Assembly (NCBI RefSeq): GCF_035440685.1
Contig: NZ_DAORMW010000013.1
From: Accumulibacter appositus
GTDB taxonomy: Bacteria > Pseudomonadota > Gammaproteobacteria > Burkholderiales > Rhodocyclaceae
Strand: one strand, 5' to 3'
Length of the DNA stretch: 64,000 bases
Shown: piece by piece, positions 36,137 through 45,629 of the stretch
Position numbering within the stretch: the first letter of the stretch is position 1
Layout: each line of letters begins with the position of its first letter
Made by a program: the position numbers and the translations under genes
Notes under the pieces: model-generated
Databases searched by the model: none
Seen by the model: only the letters and a program-made list of their open reading frames with translations
What the model was told of the DNA's origin: nothing

Positions 36137-36729
36137 AAAAGAAATCTTGCCTCGCCGGCACCAGTTGCCTACTGATCGCCTTGTCGATGCCTGCGCAGGC
36201 CGAACGCGCGGACGCTGCGAAACCGGTCCTGCTCGAAGCCGATCGCATGAGCATCGATGACCTCAACAAGGTGCAGGTCCTCGAGGGGAACGTGATTCTG
36301 ACTCAGGGTTCCCTGCAGATTCGTACCGATCGTCTGGTCGTTACCCAGGATGCCGATGGTTTTCAGAAGGGGACGGCTTTCGGAGGGGCCGACGGGCTTG
36401 CCCGCTTCAAGCAGAAGCGTGAGGGGAAGGACGATTACATGGAAGGGGAGGCCGAGCAGATCGACTACGATGCGCGCGCGGAAAAAAGCGAATTCTTCAG
36501 GCGCGGCTGGGTGAAGAGCGGGCCCGATGAAGTCCGCGGTGCCTACATTTCCTATGACGCTCTCAACGAAAAATACCTGGTCACTACCGGCGCCGGCAAG
36601 ACCAAGAGCGCCACTGGCGCCAGTCAGGCGCGGGTGCGCGCCATCATTCAGCCGCGTGGCAAGAACGCGGATCCGAAGGCGCAGGAAGGGGAGCCGTTGA
36701 CCCTGCGGCCAGCGCCACGGGGCAAGTAG
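36133..36729 (+). CDS. lptA: LPS transport periplasmic protein LptA
   Basis: This 198-aa protein has a signal peptide (cleavage near AQA-ERA) and an OstA-like domain (LEADRMSIDDLNKVQVLEGNV, MEGEAEQIDYDARAEKSEFF). It forms the periplasmic bridge that carries LPS to LptDE. The C-terminal 35 residues are polar, Lys/Arg/Gln-rich and likely disordered. Usually lptB and rpoN follow; here phasin genes on a separate promoter do, so the operon ends early. Confidence 0.93.
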   Translation: MKKKSCLAGTSCLLIALSMPAQAERADAAKPVLLEADRMSIDDLNKVQVLEGNVILTQGSLQIRTDRLVVTQDADGFQKGTAFGGADGLARFKQKREGKDDYMEGEAEQIDYDARAEKSEFFRRGWVKSGPDEVRGAYISYDALNEKYLVTTGAGKTKSATGASQARVRAIIQPRGKNADPKAQEGEPLTLRPAPRGK

Positions 36730-36852
36730 GGCCCCAGATGCTCCCCGGGCTTGCGTGCCGAGGCTGAGCGACGCAGCAGAAATCTCGTTTTCCGCTCCTC
36801 GTCAATCGCGGAAAGACACAACTAATTCATACAAAACAAATACATACATAAT

Positions 36853-36871
36853 TTGTTGCGGCGCACAACAA
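36853..36871. promoter_or_regulatory. Inverted repeat upstream of the phasin promoter
   Basis: TTGTTG (36853-36858) and CAACAA (36866-36871) are perfect inverted repeats ending five bases before the -35 box of the first phasin gene. A PHB-responsive repressor such as PhaR is the obvious candidate binder, by context only. Confidence 0.4.
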
Positions 36872-36876
36872 ACTTC

Positions 36877-36904
36877 TTGACAAGTCTCGGGGAAGGTTTA
36901 TAAT
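36877..36904 (+). promoter_or_regulatory. Strong consensus sigma-70 promoter of the first phasin gene
   Basis: A perfect TTGACA (36877-36882), a 16-bp spacer and a perfect TATAAT (36899-36904) give transcription from about 36911 and a leader of about 100 nt. Both hexamers match consensus exactly, which is rare in this GC-rich window and fits a highly expressed granule protein. Confidence 0.85.
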
Positions 36905-37010
36905 TCAGTCCATGGTGCAGTGCAACAAACGGTCCGGGTGCCAAGAAGCGCGGGATCAATGAGTTCAACATTGCACATGTTGTGCCCCCATTCTTTTTAG
37001 GAGATTGACC

Positions 37011-37562
37011 ATGTTTACCAAACCCGAGGAATTCGCCGCCGCTAACAAGGCTTCCGTTGACGCCATGCTGACTCTTGCCAACACCGCTCTGGCGAGCGCC
37101 GAGCGCATCGCTGCGCTGAACCTGAATACCGCTCGCTCGATGCTGGAAGACGGCGTGTCCAACGCCAAGGCGATGCTCGGTGCCAAGAACGCACAAGAAC
37201 TGTTCTCGGTGCAGGCTTCGCTGGCCCAGCCGAATCTCGAAAAGGCCGTTGCCTACACGCGCAGCGTCTACGAGATCTCCGCGCAGTCGAAGGAAGAGGT
37301 TTCCAAGCTTCTCGAGGCGCAATTTAGCGACTTTCAGAAGCAGGTCTTTGCGCTCATGGAACAAGCCGCCAAGAGTTCACCGGTCGGTTCGGAGACCGCT
37401 GTTTCCGCCGTCAAGTCAGCCATCGCTTCGGCGACCTCTGCCTTCGACACCATGAACAAGGCCGCCAAGCAGGTTGCCGATATCGCTGAATCGAACGTCG
37501 CCGCCGCGACCAATGCAACGGTCAAGGCCGTTGGTGCCACCGCCGCAGCGACCAAGAAATAG
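37011..37562 (+). CDS. phaP: Phasin (PHA granule-associated protein)
   Basis: This 183-aa amphipathic helical protein is of the PhaP family and coats polyhydroxyalkanoate granules. The phasin_2 core is visible: MFTKPEEFAAANKASVDAML, then ANTALASAERIAALNLNTAR, then a long coiled region and an alanine-rich tail ending TAAATKK. Start ATG 37011 has AGGAGA seven bases upstream. It has its own strong promoter and terminator, so it is monocistronic. Confidence 0.92.
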   Translation: MFTKPEEFAAANKASVDAMLTLANTALASAERIAALNLNTARSMLEDGVSNAKAMLGAKNAQELFSVQASLAQPNLEKAVAYTRSVYEISAQSKEEVSKLLEAQFSDFQKQVFALMEQAAKSSPVGSETAVSAVKSAIASATSAFDTMNKAAKQVADIAESNVAAATNATVKAVGATAAATKK

Positions 37563-37627
37563 GCTTGACTGTTGCGTCTCGAGTATCGGGCTTGAGGCAG
37601 CTGTCTGAGCAGTAATAACGTCCAGAG

Positions 37628-37656
37628 CCCCCGACATCTCTCGGGGGTTTCTTTTT
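37628..37656 (+). terminator. Rho-independent terminator after the first phasin gene
   Basis: Perfect 7-bp stem CCCCCGA/TCGGGGG with a 6-nt loop (37628-37647), followed by TTTCTTTTT. Confidence 0.92.
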
Positions 37657-37779
37657 AGGACCTCAGGCAGCGAGCATTCTGGAGTAGCCCGAACCGTAGT
37701 AGCCACGGCGGGAGGAGAGCACGCGTGTTGCGGCGTTTCCGTCACGCGTCTCATCACTGCCACACATGGAGGAATACAC

Positions 37780-38328
37780 ATGAACACCATCGATCTCGAA
37801 AAACTGGCCGAAAGCCAGAAAGCCAACGCACAAGTGATGATGACTCTGGTGCGCACAGCGTTCCACGGCATGGAGCAACTCTCCGCCCTCAATCTTGCTG
37901 CCAGCCGTGAGCTGTTCAACAACAGTGCCACTGGTGCACAGCAGTTGATGGACATCAAGGATCCGAAGCAATTGACCGGTGTCGCTGGTGCGATGGCCCA
38001 GCCCAACGTCGACAAGCTGCTCGAGTACTCGCGCGGTCTCTACGATCTGTCCGCCAACATGCAGCGCGAAATCACGTCGGTGATGGAACAGCAGTACAGC
38101 AACATGGCCCAGCAGGCGAGCAGTCTGGTCGGCAAGGGTAGCGCTGGCACCCCGATTGCCGGTGACGTCTTCGGCGCCGCCATGAAGCAGATGATGACCG
38201 CTTCGAGCACCGCTTTCGAAAACATCTCGCAGATGGCCAAGCAGATGACCGACATCGTCGACACCAATGTCAAGGCTGCAAGCAGCGCCACCGCCAAGGC
38301 CGCCGCAGCGCTGACCCCGAAGAAGTAA
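37780..38328 (+). CDS. Second phasin family protein
   Basis: This 182-aa paralogue of the preceding phasin shares the LEKLAESQKANAQVMMTLVRTA / EQLSALNLAASRELFNN layout and an alanine/lysine tail ending AAAALTPKK. Start ATG 37780 has GGAGG nine bases upstream. A terminator separates it from the first phasin, so it needs its own promoter, which I cannot clearly see in the 120-bp gap. Having two differently regulated phasins is common in PHA-cycling bacteria. Confidence 0.9.
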   Translation: MNTIDLEKLAESQKANAQVMMTLVRTAFHGMEQLSALNLAASRELFNNSATGAQQLMDIKDPKQLTGVAGAMAQPNVDKLLEYSRGLYDLSANMQREITSVMEQQYSNMAQQASSLVGKGSAGTPIAGDVFGAAMKQMMTASSTAFENISQMAKQMTDIVDTNVKAASSATAKAAAALTPKK

Positions 38329-38358
38329 GCCATTCGCTGTAGTTCGGCGTGGCCCAGG

Positions 38359-38388
38359 AACCCGGCGATGACCGGGTTTCTTTTTTTC
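38359..38388 (+). terminator. Rho-independent terminator after the second phasin gene
   Basis: Stem AACCCGG/CCGGGTT with a 6-nt loop (38359-38378), then TCTTTTTTT. Confidence 0.92.
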
Positions 38389-38436
38389 TACGCGTGGCGA
38401 GTTGTCAGTGCTGTCAGCGTGATCAGCAGCAGCGCT

Positions 38437-39195
38437 CTATGGCCGCCATTGCCAATCGATGCCGCGCCGCTCGACCTCGAGGCGGATGCGACTCATTGCC
38501 TGATCGACCAGCGCCTGTTCGCCCTCGACGCCCAATTCGAGGTGCCGCCTTTGTCCGTCCGGTGAAATCGACGGCAGACTGAACAGCCGCAGCGTCGGGA
38601 AGTCGGCCACGATTCCTTCCATCAGATCGAAAAGCGCGCTTTCGTAGCAGTTGGCGCCGGTCAGCAGGAAGGCCTGTTCGATTCGTGCATGGCAATCGAA
38701 AAGATCACTATAGAAGGTTTCGAGTGCCCATTCGACCATCGGATGGGCCATTTGCGGAAAGCCGGGCACAAAGTAGTGATCGCGGACGCGAAAGCCCGGA
38801 ATGCGGTTGAACGGGTTGGGAATGATGTCTACGCCGCGCGGGAAAGTGCCCAGCAGCAGGCGAACATCGTTGGTCTGATCGCCGAAACGGCCGCGGATCT
38901 CGCGCTCTGCATCGGGATGCAGGACGAGGTCGACGCCCAGCGCCTCGGCTACGGCCTGTCGGGTCTGGTCGTCGGGCGTGTTGCCTATGCCGCCAAAGCT
39001 GAAGACGACGTCGCCGGCGGCCAGGCTGCGGCGCAGCGTTGCCGCGATCCGCGCGCGCCTATCACCCAGGAATTCGACCCACGACAGGCGCAGCCCACGC
39101 GCGGCGAGCAACTCGGCGACCTTGGCAAAGTGCTGGTCGACGCGTTTTCCCGACAGAATCTCGTCGCCAATGATGAGTGCCCCGAAGCTCTTCAT
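38437..39195 (-). CDS. CinA-like molybdopterin-binding domain protein
   Basis: This 252-aa cytoplasmic protein has the MoaB/Mog-like fold of the CinA N-terminal domain: FGALIIGDEILSGKRVDQHF, FSFGGIGNTPDDQTRQAVAEA and NPFNRIPGFRV...YFVPGFPQMA. The C-terminal deamidase domain of full CinA is absent. Related stand-alone proteins are implicated in pyridine-nucleotide or metabolite repair; the exact reaction is unknown here. Its start overlaps the EI24 gene stop (ATGA). Confidence 0.87.
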   Translation of the reverse strand: MKSFGALIIGDEILSGKRVDQHFAKVAELLAARGLRLSWVEFLGDRRARIAATLRRSLAAGDVVFSFGGIGNTPDDQTRQAVAEALGVDLVLHPDAEREIRGRFGDQTNDVRLLLGTFPRGVDIIPNPFNRIPGFRVRDHYFVPGFPQMAHPMVEWALETFYSDLFDCHARIEQAFLLTGANCYESALFDLMEGIVADFPTLRLFSLPSISPDGQRRHLELGVEGEQALVDQAMSRIRLEVERRGIDWQWRP

Positions 39196-39944
39196 TTGAC
39201 CTCCTCGATTTGCGGCTGCTCGTCGATCACCGCCACCAGCGCACCCTGCCGCAAACCGCGCAGTGCTTCAAGGCAGTAGTGCGAATAGGCCAGCGCTGCC
39301 AGTGTTGGCGTCAGCAGGCCGAGCAGCGGGATGTGCGCCAACAGCGCCAGGGTGACGCCGAGCACCAGTAGCTGGACGCCGTGCTCACGTCTGAGCGCAC
39401 GCCATTCCTGGTCGGTGGCATGTACGGTGAGCGCATCGAAGGCAAAGGTGCGTCGCGTCAGCCAGGCCATCCACAGGATCGGCAGCACCAGGCCCAGCCC
39501 GGGCACCAGCCATAGCGGCAGGGTCAGCAGCATGCCGACGATGTACAGCAGCAGCGCAGCGACGCTGTTCCAGGCGCCCGCGACCACACTGTCCTTGCCG
39601 ACTCGGGCCAGTTCCGGGTAGTCGGCCAGGGCGACATGATTGAGCAGCAATGGCATCACGAAAATCGCCGCCAGCAGCATGGCGGTGATGAATGCCGCCG
39701 CGAGGATCAGCAGCCAGCCGCCGAGCACCGCGCCGAGCTTGGCCAGCCACACCGCTCCCCAGCCAGCCAGCCAGGTCATCGGCGGCTGTTCGACCAGGGT
39801 CGCAATCAGGCTTTCCAGCGCAAACACCATCAACACGATCCAGATCACCAGCGCCACCGCCGCCGGCCCGAAGAACAACAGCCAGACGCGTCCACCTCCA
39901 AGCGTGCGTAAGCTGCGTCCCAGCGCAAGAACAATTTCAGTCAC
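39192..39944 (-). CDS. EI24 domain (CysZ-like) membrane protein
   Basis: This 250-aa inner-membrane protein has at least four long hydrophobic segments (about 20-50, 65-95, 130-165, 205-235) and the EI24/CysZ pattern (MLLAAIFVMPLLLNHVA, FDALTVHATDQEWRALRREH). CysZ imports sulfate, but cysteine-pathway genes are absent here, so transport of sulfate is not claimed. It is coupled to the CinA-like gene. Confidence 0.85.
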   Translation of the reverse strand: MTEIVLALGRSLRTLGGGRVWLLFFGPAAVALVIWIVLMVFALESLIATLVEQPPMTWLAGWGAVWLAKLGAVLGGWLLILAAAFITAMLLAAIFVMPLLLNHVALADYPELARVGKDSVVAGAWNSVAALLLYIVGMLLTLPLWLVPGLGLVLPILWMAWLTRRTFAFDALTVHATDQEWRALRREHGVQLLVLGVTLALLAHIPLLGLLTPTLAALAYSHYCLEALRGLRQGALVAVIDEQPQIEEVK

Positions 39945-39987
39945 TTATTCACTCTCCATCTCGTCCGATGCGAAAAGCGTTTGGCGA

Positions 39988-42900
39988 TCACTGGATACCC
40001 TCCCACATCTTCTGCAGCCGCTTGCTCGACACCGGCACCGGTGTACGTAGCGCCTGCGCGAAGAGATGCACGCGCAATTCCTCGAGCAACCAGCGGAACT
40101 GCTCGAGCTGTGCGTTGCCGACTCCCTGTTTGGCCAGTATCGTCGCGCGTCGCTGATAGTTGGTCCATAGCGGCAGGTACTCCTCGGCCAGCAGGCGGGC
40201 GTCGCGAGCTGCGCCATGGGCGCCGCCGGCCTTCAGCTTGTCCAGGCGCACGGCAATGGCATTCAAATAGCGCGGATATTGTTGCAGGCGTTCGAAAGGC
40301 GTGTCGACCACGAAGCGCTTGCTGATCAGCCGCGCCAGTTGTCCTTCAATGTCATGGACGGTGCTGCCGTAGGCTTTGAACGCCGGCAGCTTCTTGTGCA
40401 GTGCAAGCCAGTCGCTGAGAATCCGGCCGACCAGGCGACAAACCTCCTGGGCCAGCAAGCCCACCCGCGGTTTGGCTTCCAGGCAGCGGGCGTTGAAACT
40501 CGCCGCATCGGTCGGCCAGGGCTCTTGCAGGCAGGCGCGCGCGAAAGTCAGCTCCAGCAACTGTCCGCGCAGCTCGTCGAGTGTGCCCAGCGCCATGAAC
40601 TGCATGCCCATTTGCGTCAGCCCCGGCAGGTTCTTTTCGAGGTACTTGATCTGCTCGCGAAACTGCAGCATGAACAGTCGCAGCAGTCCCCCCGAGTGCG
40701 CCTGCAGCGCCTCCTCGGGCGAATCGAAGACGCTCACCGAGACGCTGTCGCCGTCGTCGGTCAGTCCCGGGTAGCCGAAGACCGTCTGACCGCCGCCGAC
40801 CTCGACTTCAATCAGTTCGGCCAACTCGCCAAAACTCCAGTCGGTCATTCCCGAAAACTCGGCCGGTGTCTCGTGCAGTTCGGCGAACTCCTGCTTCGCC
40901 TCGCGTCCCCATTCGCTGCGCAGCTCACTCAAGCTGCGACTGATGCCGAGCTGGCGGCCGTTCTCGTCGATCAGACGGAAGTTGAAGCTCAGGTGCGCGG
41001 GTACTGAAGCGGGGCGAAAAGCGTCTGCGGTGAGGTCCCAGCCGCGCGCGTTCAAGCCGCGGGTTTGCAAGATGAAATGGACCAGTGCGTTCACCAATGG
41101 CTTGTCCGTCGGAGACACTTGCTCGACGAACTCGCTGGCAAAGTCGGGCACCGGCACCAGCTTGGCGCGAATCCGTTGCGGAAGCGTTTTTACCAGCTGC
41201 TGCACCTTCTCCTTGAGCAGTCCCGGCACCAACCATTCGCAACGTGCGGCAGGGATCTGGTTCAGCTGCGCCAGCGGCAGGGTCAGGGTCACGCCGTCGC
41301 GAGCACTGCCCGGTTCGAAGTGGTAGGCCAGCGGGTAGTCGACGCTGCCGAGGTGCAGTTGATGCGGGAAAGCCTCGCTGGTGATGCCGGCGGCCTCGTG
41401 GCGCATCAAGTCCTCGCGCACCAGGTGCAGCAGTCGCGGTTGCTCGCGCTCGGCGGTGCGCCGCCACTTGTCGAAGCTGGCGCCGCTGTAGATGCCCTCG
41501 GGGACGATCTGGTCGTAGAAGGCAAAGATCAGTTCGTCGTCAACCAGCACGTCGGGTCGCCGCGACTTGTGCTCCAGGGTTTCGATGTCGAGCACCAGCT
41601 GCTGATTGTTCTTGAAGAAATCCCAGCGTCGCGCGAACTCTTCGCTGACCTCACCGGCGACCAGTGCGTCGCGGATGAACAGTTCGCGTGCGGCCGGTGG
41701 GTTCAACGGCCCGAAGTTTACCCGCCGGCGCGCCTCGACGACGATTCCGTACAGTGTGATGCGCTCGAAAGCGACTGCCTGCATCGCCTTTTTCTCCCAG
41801 TGCGGGTCGAAATGACTGCGCTTGAGGAGGTGCGCGCCGACCAGCTCCAGCCATGCCGGTTCGATGCGTGCGACGCAGCGAGCGAACAGGCGCGTCGTTT
41901 CACTGATCTCGGCGGCGACAATCCACTTGCCGGCCTTCTTTTGCAGCGCCGAGCCGGGATGGATCAGCATCTTGATGCCGCGTGCGCCGAGGTAATGCGC
42001 CGAATCCTCCGACTTGCAGCCAATGTTGCCGAGCAGGCCGGCGAGCAGTGCGCGATGGACGGCGTCGTAGCTTGCCGGAACCTGGTTCGGGCGCCATTTC
42101 TGTTCGGCCACCAGCGTGTGCAGTTGCGCGTGGATGTCACGCCATTCACGCATGCGGAGCGCCGAAAGAAAGTTGTCGTGGCAGGTCTGTACCAGCTTGC
42201 GCTGCGACTTGCGATGTTCGACCTCGGCCTGGTACCAGTCCCACAGCTTGAGCCACGAGAGGAATTCGGACTTCGGGTCGGCCCACTTGCGGTGTGCGGC
42301 GTCGGCGCCGCCCTGCTTTTCCTGTGGTCGCTCGCGCGGATCCTGGACGCTCAGGGCGGCAGCGATGACCAGCACTTCGCGCAGGCACGCTTCGCCGCGG
42401 GCGGCGACGATCATCCGCCCGACGCGCGGGTCGAGTGGCATCTTCGCCAGTTCCTGACCGGTCTCCGTCAGCGCGTTGTCGTCGGTGACTGCGCCGAGTT
42501 CGAGCAATAGCCGGTAGCCGTCGGCAATGGCTTTGCGCGGTGGTGCTTCGAGGAACGGAAAATCTTCGATGTCGCCGAGACGCAGCGCTTTCATGCGCAG
42601 GATCACCCCGGCCAGGGAGGAGCGCAGTATTTCCGGTTCCGAGTATTCCGGGCGCAGCGCGAAGTCCTGCTCCTCATAAAGGCGGATGCACACTCCGGCG
42701 GCGACCCGTCCACAGCGCCCGGCGCGCTGGTTGGCCGAGGCCTGCGAGATCTTCTCGATCTGCAGTTGTTCGACTTTGCTGCGGTACGAATAGCGCTTGA
42801 TGCGTGCCAGGCCGGTATCGACGACGTAGCGGATTCCCGGCACGGTCAGCGAGGTTTCGGCGACGTTGGTGGCCAGCACGATCCGCCGCCCGAGGTGCGG

Positions 42901-43950
42901 TTTAAAGATTCGTCCCTGCTCTTCGCTCGACAGACGGGCGAAAAGCGGCAGAATTTCGGTATGCGGCGGGTGCTGCTTGCGCAGCGCCTCGGCGGCCTCG
43001 CGGATCTCGCGCTCGCCGGGCAGAAAGACCAGCACATCGCCCGGTCCGGCGCGATCGAGTTCGTCGCAGGCGTCGACAATTGCCTCGCAGAGATCGCGCT
43101 GGTCGTCACTGCGTTCGCCGTGTCCACTGCGCTCGCCGCCGGATTCCCCGCCATCTTCCTTCTGCAACGGCCGATAGCGCAATTCCACCGGATGCAGTCG
43201 GCCCGAGACCTCGATGACCGGCGCGTCGTCGAAGTGCCGGGCAAAACGCTGCGCGTCGATCGTTGCCGAGGTGATGATCAGCTTCAGATCGCGGCGCTTG
43301 GGCAAGAGCTGCTTGAGGTAGCCGAGCAGGAAGTCGATGTTCAGGCTGCGCTCGTGCGCTTCGTCGATGATCAGCGTGTCGTACTGTTCGAGCCAGACGT
43401 CGCCCTGCGTCTCGGCGAGCAGGATGCCGTCGGTCATCAGCTTGATCAAGGCATCTGGAGTGGTGCGGTCACTGAAGCGGATCTTGTAGCCAACCAGCCG
43501 TCCCACCTCGCTGTGCAGCTCCTGCGCGATACGTGCCGCTGTCGATCGTGCGGCGATCCGGCGCGGCTGTGTGTGACCAATCAGGCCGGTGGTGCCGCGA
43601 CCGATGTCCAGGCAGATCTTGGGGATCTGCGTGGTCTTACCCGAGCCGGTTTCGCCGCAGACGATCACTACCTGATGCTTGGCGATCAGCTCCGCGATCT
43701 CGGCACGCCGCCCATTGACCGGCAGGTCGTCGGCGAACTCCGGCTGCGGCAGGCGCGCCCGCCGCGCCGCCACGGCGGCGCGTGACTTTTCGATCAGACT
43801 GTCGCGTTCGGCCTGCAGTGCGTCGCGCTTGGCGCCGAAGCCGTGCCGCAGGGCGCGCGTCAGCGCGCGCAGCTGACGCTGGTCGAGTGCCAGGCAGTCG
43901 GCGAAAGGATTCTGCGTTGGGCTTGCGAAACGGGCGCTGGTAGGGGTCAT
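39988..43950 (-). CDS. hrpA: ATP-dependent RNA helicase HrpA
   Basis: This 1320-aa DEAH-box helicase has full family length. Motifs in order: Walker A GETGSGKTTQIPK (about residue 98), DEAH in LIIDEAHERS, SAT in ITSATIDAQRF, the motif V region TNVAETSLTVPGIRYVVDTG and QRAGRCGR. The HA2, OB-fold and long DUF3418 C-terminal domains follow. HrpA acts on stalled ribosomes and RNA structures. It is convergent with nothing and divergent from the GGDEF gene. Confidence 0.96.
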   Translation of the reverse strand: MTPTSARFASPTQNPFADCLALDQRQLRALTRALRHGFGAKRDALQAERDSLIEKSRAAVAARRARLPQPEFADDLPVNGRRAEIAELIAKHQVVIVCGETGSGKTTQIPKICLDIGRGTTGLIGHTQPRRIAARSTAARIAQELHSEVGRLVGYKIRFSDRTTPDALIKLMTDGILLAETQGDVWLEQYDTLIIDEAHERSLNIDFLLGYLKQLLPKRRDLKLIITSATIDAQRFARHFDDAPVIEVSGRLHPVELRYRPLQKEDGGESGGERSGHGERSDDQRDLCEAIVDACDELDRAGPGDVLVFLPGEREIREAAEALRKQHPPHTEILPLFARLSSEEQGRIFKPHLGRRIVLATNVAETSLTVPGIRYVVDTGLARIKRYSYRSKVEQLQIEKISQASANQRAGRCGRVAAGVCIRLYEEQDFALRPEYSEPEILRSSLAGVILRMKALRLGDIEDFPFLEAPPRKAIADGYRLLLELGAVTDDNALTETGQELAKMPLDPRVGRMIVAARGEACLREVLVIAAALSVQDPRERPQEKQGGADAAHRKWADPKSEFLSWLKLWDWYQAEVEHRKSQRKLVQTCHDNFLSALRMREWRDIHAQLHTLVAEQKWRPNQVPASYDAVHRALLAGLLGNIGCKSEDSAHYLGARGIKMLIHPGSALQKKAGKWIVAAEISETTRLFARCVARIEPAWLELVGAHLLKRSHFDPHWEKKAMQAVAFERITLYGIVVEARRRVNFGPLNPPAARELFIRDALVAGEVSEEFARRWDFFKNNQQLVLDIETLEHKSRRPDVLVDDELIFAFYDQIVPEGIYSGASFDKWRRTAEREQPRLLHLVREDLMRHEAAGITSEAFPHQLHLGSVDYPLAYHFEPGSARDGVTLTLPLAQLNQIPAARCEWLVPGLLKEKVQQLVKTLPQRIRAKLVPVPDFASEFVEQVSPTDKPLVNALVHFILQTRGLNARGWDLTADAFRPASVPAHLSFNFRLIDENGRQLGISRSLSELRSEWGREAKQEFAELHETPAEFSGMTDWSFGELAELIEVEVGGGQTVFGYPGLTDDGDSVSVSVFDSPEEALQAHSGGLLRLFMLQFREQIKYLEKNLPGLTQMGMQFMALGTLDELRGQLLELTFARACLQEPWPTDAASFNARCLEAKPRVGLLAQEVCRLVGRILSDWLALHKKLPAFKAYGSTVHDIEGQLARLISKRFVVDTPFERLQQYPRYLNAIAVRLDKLKAGGAHGAARDARLLAEEYLPLWTNYQRRATILAKQGVGNAQLEQFRWLLEELRVHLFAQALRTPVPVSSKRLQKMWEGIQ

Positions 43951-44420
43951 CGGTCAGTGAGAATGGGGTGCTGACAGGGGCCGTCGAAGTGCTTTGCGCA
44001 CGGGAGACAATCGTGCACCGAACAGCACAGAAATTGCGCACGGTCGCCTCGCCGTGTAAGGGGCGCCATTTTACCCCAGAGCGCCGCACGGACTGTGTAC
44101 TACTCTGCATGGCTGCACGCCTCTGTCGCGTGCGGGCGTGCAGGCGCTGAATTCAAGGCCCCGAAGCGTGTCGTTTCGCAGTATTGTAGTTCTTGCGTTT
44201 TCCATCGGGAGAAGGTCGATGCCACTGCCAGACATCATGCCAATCAACGATCCCCGGGCGGACATCATCCCCAAGCCAGCAAACTCCGGATCGAAATGAA
44301 ATCGGGAATGGCGTGATCCATGAACGAACGACGCGTTGACCAGGCACCTGGGTTGGGAGGAGTGCCGGCGCATCCCGGATGCGCCCGTCGCCAGCCGCTA
44401 GTGCAGGGCGCGGGTTCTTC
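43951..44420. other. Intergenic region between divergent hrpA and GGDEF gene
   Basis: About 470 bp without a supported gene, RNA or convincing promoter. Short frames on both strands have no motif. Confidence 0.5.
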
Positions 44421-45344
44421 ATGAGCGATGACGCTCTGCTGCGCCGCCTGGCCGCCGCTGATCGCTTCCTCAATCGTTTCGGTCGCCATGGCATCGTCGG
44501 CCTGTCGCTTGTCGGTGCGCTCCTGGTCGGGGCGCTGGACTACCTCACCGGCTACGAAATATCGATGTCGCTCTTCTACCTCGGGCCGGTTGCTCTGGCC
44601 ACTTGGTATGGCGGACGCCGGGCGGGCATCGGCATCGCGCTGATAAGCTGTTTCTTCTGGTACGGCACTCAGCTGGCCACCGGCAATCCCTATTCGAATT
44701 CGGTGATCCCTGTCTGGAACGCGCTCATCCGTTTTGGTTTCTTCTTCATCACCAGCTCGCTGCTGACTGCACTGCGTGACGGCCTCGTTAGGCAGCAGCA
44801 GCTGGCACGCACCGACGCCCTGACCGGTTTGTATGGCCGGCGCGCGTTCGAGGAACGGCTCGAGCATCAGCTGGCGATGGCCCAGCGCCGCAAGACTCCG
44901 CTCACCCTGGCCTACGTGGACCTCGATAACTTCAAGCTCGTCAACGATACTCTTGGCCATGCCGAAGGCGATCGGGTGCTGCGAACAACGGGGCAGGTCC
45001 TCAAGAAAACTCTGCGTAAGACGGACACCGCAGCACGTCTCGGTGGCGACGAGTTTGCCCTGCTCCTGCCGGAAAGTGATGGGCACGGCGCAAAGCGGGT
45101 GGTCGAGAACCTCGTCGATGAGCTGCGCGAGGCGTTTTCGGCCAACGGGCGTGCGGTCACCTGCAGCATTGGCGTCGTCAGCTTTCTTGAACCGGCCCGC
45201 TCGGCGGCCGAGGTACTCGCCGCCGCTGACGCCTTGATGTACGAGGTCAAGCGTCGGGGCAGGGCGGCGATTGCTTTTCGTGTCGTCGGCGGCGCGTTTG
45301 CGGAAGCTGATCGCGAAGGCGGAGCAGCGAAAAATGGCGCTTGA
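44421..45344 (+). CDS. Membrane diguanylate cyclase (GGDEF)
   Basis: This 307-aa protein has an N-terminal region with four or five membrane helices (about 25-125) and one GGDEF domain with an intact active-site LGGDEFALLL and the ADALTGLYGRRAFEERL entry. It should make c-di-GMP. I see no RxxD inhibitory site immediately before GGDEF. Start ATG 44421 lacks a good ribosome binding site, and a GTG at 44379 is in frame. It may feed the c-di-GMP-binding pilus ATPase, by inference only. Confidence 0.9.
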   Translation: MSDDALLRRLAAADRFLNRFGRHGIVGLSLVGALLVGALDYLTGYEISMSLFYLGPVALATWYGGRRAGIGIALISCFFWYGTQLATGNPYSNSVIPVWNALIRFGFFFITSSLLTALRDGLVRQQQLARTDALTGLYGRRAFEERLEHQLAMAQRRKTPLTLAYVDLDNFKLVNDTLGHAEGDRVLRTTGQVLKKTLRKTDTAARLGGDEFALLLPESDGHGAKRVVENLVDELREAFSANGRAVTCSIGVVSFLEPARSAAEVLAAADALMYEVKRRGRAAIAFRVVGGAFAEADREGGAAKNGA

Positions 45345-45425
45345 CCTCCGCCGTCCAGCTGTCGCCTCGTGGTCAGGGAACGACCGACGACTCGACCGGC
45401 GGCCGATCGATCCTCAGGAGGGCGC

Positions 45426-45629
45426 ATGAGACCCTGCTTTGCCATCGTGCTGCCATGCCTGCTGGTCTGCGCATCTGTGCTTGCTGCGCCAGCTCCCTGG
45501 TATCTCTGGCGCAGCAGAATCGATGCCCAGGTATTCTGCGCTCAGACGTCGCCGGGCGTCGGTTGGCAGCGGGTCGGCGGGCCGTACCGGGACGCTCATT
45601 GCGAGAAATCGGGAATACCCGGCCATTAG
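45426..45629 (+). CDS. Small secreted protein, 67 aa
   Basis: A signal peptide (MRPCFAIVLPCLLVCASVLA, cleavage near LAA-PAP) precedes a 45-residue mature part, PWYLWRSRIDAQVFCAQTSP..GW..VGGPYRDAHC, with two cysteines that could form a disulfide. AGGAGG lies five bases before ATG 45426, an unusually strong ribosome binding site. I recall similar short secreted proteins in betaproteobacteria, with a conserved WYxWRSxxD...C.QT.PG pattern, but no function. Confidence 0.7.
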   Translation: MRPCFAIVLPCLLVCASVLAAPAPWYLWRSRIDAQVFCAQTSPGVGWQRVGGPYRDAHCEKSGIPGH

